From the NCBI GenBank assembly GCA_016787135.1, contig JAEUVK010000041.1, forward strand, positions 1 through 54,369: a stretch of 54,369 nt of DNA, read 5' to 3'. The translations under genes were made by a program, and so were the position numbers. The DNA is from Chitinophagaceae bacterium (GTDB lineage Bacteria; Bacteroidota; Bacteroidia; Chitinophagales; Chitinophagaceae). How positions within the stretch are numbered: the first letter of the stretch is position 1; the number at the start of each line of letters is the position of its first letter. Under the pieces are notes generated by a model. The model made no database searches, was not told the origin of the DNA, and saw only the letters and a program-made list of their open reading frames with translations. This document shows positions 52,944-54,369 of this stretch, piece by piece.

Positions 52944-53306
52944 TAGCTGTAAACTTTTGGGCTTCAAAAAACCCGATTTTCAGGTAAGCTCTCTTTTAGT
53001 GCTTTGTCTCATGCCCGGATGATAACTAATGACTGACTCTGAAAGCTCAGGGACAGACTCCGGGTGGAGATTCTTATTTCGAAATTGTGTCTCACCGCCG
53101 ATGTAGTGGGAAGGTTGGACACGGCATCAATGTTCATCTATCCCGACTACAACGCCTCTCCAGTGTCAGCAATCTGGATATAATACTATTGACGGTGGAG
53201 ATAATGCGGTAGCCAAACAGGGTTACCAGCAATTTGCTTCATCACCTGCGGTGATTCGCAATGACGGGATGCTGACAACCCTGCTTCCCAATATATCTCC
53301 TGCGTT
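52944..53306. other. noncoding 363 bp gap with repeat-like sequence
   Basis: No plausible gene on either strand. The first half holds a small hairpin CTCC-GGGT-GGAG (near 53058) in a stretch CAGGGACAGACTCCGGGTGG. The second half carries a GCTTC...TTCGCAATGACGG element (see the repeat entry). The stretch has the look of interspersed-repeat remains or a decayed gene rather than a promoter region. Confidence 0.55.
53231..53268 (-). repeat. GTCATTGCGA-type interspersed repeat
   Basis: On the minus strand CCCGTCATTGCGAATCACC (53268-53249 region) is followed by GCAGGTGATGAAGCAA. The centre forms ATCACC-TGC-GGTGAT (53241-53255). The pattern GTCATTGCGA...GAAGCAAT recurs as a dispersed repeat in many bacterial genomes, from memory; only one copy lies in this window. 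Confidence 0.5.
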
Positions 53307-54047
53307 TTAATAACGCTTCGCAATAGTGAACAGGAACCGCTTCGGTTCGCTGGTCAATCCGCCGGCCTCTCTTCTTTTCTTCAGTATGTCTGACTTGTAG
53401 TAAGCAAAAGCTTTCGCTGTATCCATCACAGCTGTCACCAGCACTACTTTTTTATTGTCGTCTGCATCATGGCCGATCACCCGGTCGGTGATGCCATTCT
53501 CTATTCTTTCCTGTTTGCCGTCAGCAAAATTCTTTTGCCAGACATCCCAGTCTTTGATGGTAAAGGTGGTCATAGAACGGGGTACTGAACCGACAGCAGC
53601 GGTATCCTGCCAGGTGGCATTCACAAAAGAAATAGAAGGCTGGCCTGTTACACCGGCTTTTTGCATGGCTGCTTTCAGGCCGGGATCTTTGGAAAATGCT
53701 TTTGCTTTGGCCATATCATCTGCTTTCAGTGCTACCATCACCGTGTTGGGGTCCTGCATGCCTCGGCCGATGACGTAATTGTGTAGTCCATTGGCGAGCC
53801 GTGCGGAGTCATGGGCTTCGTAGGCCATTATCCATTTGTCGTAATCGGCCACCTTGTGGATGATGATCGCCATGTTCTCAGGAGTGGTAACAATAGTGTT
53901 GACGGGTTTGGCAGGTTCAGCGGCCGTGGTCGCATTCGTGTTGGAATCGGTGGCGTTTTTTTCTCCGCTGCCACCCTCGCCGCAGGAACTTAAAATAAAT
54001 ACTAAGGCTGCACAAAATAGCAGGCCGTTACATCTTGACCGTTTCAT
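53307..54047 (-). CDS. lipoprotein with duplicated ferredoxin-like domain
   Basis: Lipoprotein of 246 residues: lipobox FILSSC (Cys22 or so), a Thr/Ala/Asn-rich linker, then two related halves. The first has HKVADYDKWIMAYEAHDSAR and VIGRGMQDPNTVMVALKADD; the second has FTIKDWDVWQKNFADGKQER and VIGHDADDNKKVVLVTAVMD. This layout resembles tandem ABM/dimeric alpha-beta barrel domains. Function is unknown; no catalytic residues are obvious. Confidence 0.78.
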   Translation of the reverse strand: MKRSRCNGLLFCAALVFILSSCGEGGSGEKNATDSNTNATTAAEPAKPVNTIVTTPENMAIIIHKVADYDKWIMAYEAHDSARLANGLHNYVIGRGMQDPNTVMVALKADDMAKAKAFSKDPGLKAAMQKAGVTGQPSISFVNATWQDTAAVGSVPRSMTTFTIKDWDVWQKNFADGKQERIENGITDRVIGHDADDNKKVVLVTAVMDTAKAFAYYKSDILKKRREAGGLTSEPKRFLFTIAKRY

Positions 54048-54135
54048 TGTTTTTGTGTTTTAAATAATTAATAAATAGATAGGAGGGCGGAAAAGATTGT
54101 TGCAAGGGGCAAAGACAGGCCAAATGTAGGGTTTA

Positions 54136-54369
54136 TTAAGAGGCTACGGATTTTTGTTCAGCACAAAATTCACGGCTGCTGTTTTCGCCGCCATGATGCA
54201 TGTTCTCATACATCCTGTTGACATGGTGCGTGTCTTCACGCACCAGTATAAAGATTGTTTCGGCCTGCCGCGTCTGTCCGTTATTGTCCATAATTATAAT
54301 GGCCAGCCCTGCAATGACGAACACTCCGGGTGCCTGAAGCCGTCTTCTTCTGCCGGGGTCTCCGTCATT
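54136..54369 (-). CDS. possible partial gene at the right edge
   Basis: The minus strand is open from the edge to a stop at 54136, at least 77 codons. It has one short hydrophobic segment (VFVIAGLAIIIMD) and a charged end (FILVREDTHHVNRMY). No family is recognised. It may be the 3' end of a gene that starts outside, or a chance frame; the start is not in the window. Confidence 0.35.
   Translation of the reverse strand, partial: NDGDPGRRRRLQAPGVFVIAGLAIIIMDNNGQTRQAETIFILVREDTHHVNRMYENMHHGGENSSREFCAEQKSVAS

Noticed and set aside
1..54369. CRISPR arrays, tRNA or rRNA genes, transposases, phage genes, defence systems
   Set aside because: No regularly spaced repeats, cloverleaf sequences or hallmark proteins were seen while reading both strands; a dedicated scan could still find a weak tRNA-like element.

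Overview
The window looks like a chromosomal segment of a Bacteroidota bacterium, most likely Chitinophagaceae-like. The signs are a primary sigma factor that lacks region 1.1, a DUF1800/DUF1501 pair with a type IX secretion (T9SS) C-terminal sorting domain, GLPGLI-like and DUF4288 proteins, many short lipoproteins, weak Shine-Dalgarno sequences, and promoter-like TAnnTTTG boxes. No tRNA, rRNA, CRISPR array, transposase or phage gene is visible. The assignment rests on reading the sequence only; no database search was run.

Layout. 0-3.7 kb: uracil salvage (upp), cell-wall recycling (anmK) and an ATP-grasp ligase of the PGM1 type. 3.7-6.8 kb: a minus-strand group of a LiaF-like membrane protein, a DUF4288 protein and a LytS/LytT-type two-component pair. 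6.9-17.7 kb: a secreted beta-propeller/amidohydrolase hybrid, two small paralogous proteins, adenine deaminase, a membrane desaturase, two coupled glycosyltransferases and trmD. 17.8-20.8 kb: an OmpR-type two-component pair and a tandem universal stress protein.

20.9-29.3 kb is the clearest functional unit: a minus-strand nitrous-oxide reduction (nos) operon. Its order is cytochrome c, clade II (Sec-type) nosZ, a fasciclin lipoprotein, a membrane-fused nosL, nosD, nosF, nosY and the di-iron repair protein RIC. A three-cysteine Rrf2 regulator (NsrR-like) faces it. In front of the operon I see an FNR-like half-site pair placed at about -41 relative to a TACTTTTG box, and a separate AT-rich palindrome next to the regulator's start codon. 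Together these suggest control by oxygen and nitric oxide.

29.3-44.2 kb is mostly housekeeping: an S4 protein, an M20 dipeptidase, DNA polymerase IV, DUF1800/DUF1501, a Crp-family regulator, a DinB-like protein, rimM, rpsP (with three stacked hairpins in its leader), ffh and rpoD. 44.2-46.5 kb holds an LptF/G permease and a Tat-exported superoxide dismutase. 46.5-52.9 kb is a sulfur-assimilation block: a CDF transporter, OsmC, an Rrf2 regulator, a 1-Cys peroxiredoxin, cysH (APS-reductase type), cysD, cysN and cobA. No cysC or sulfite reductase lies inside the window. The right end holds a repeat-like noncoding stretch, a duplicated-domain lipoprotein and a possible partial gene.
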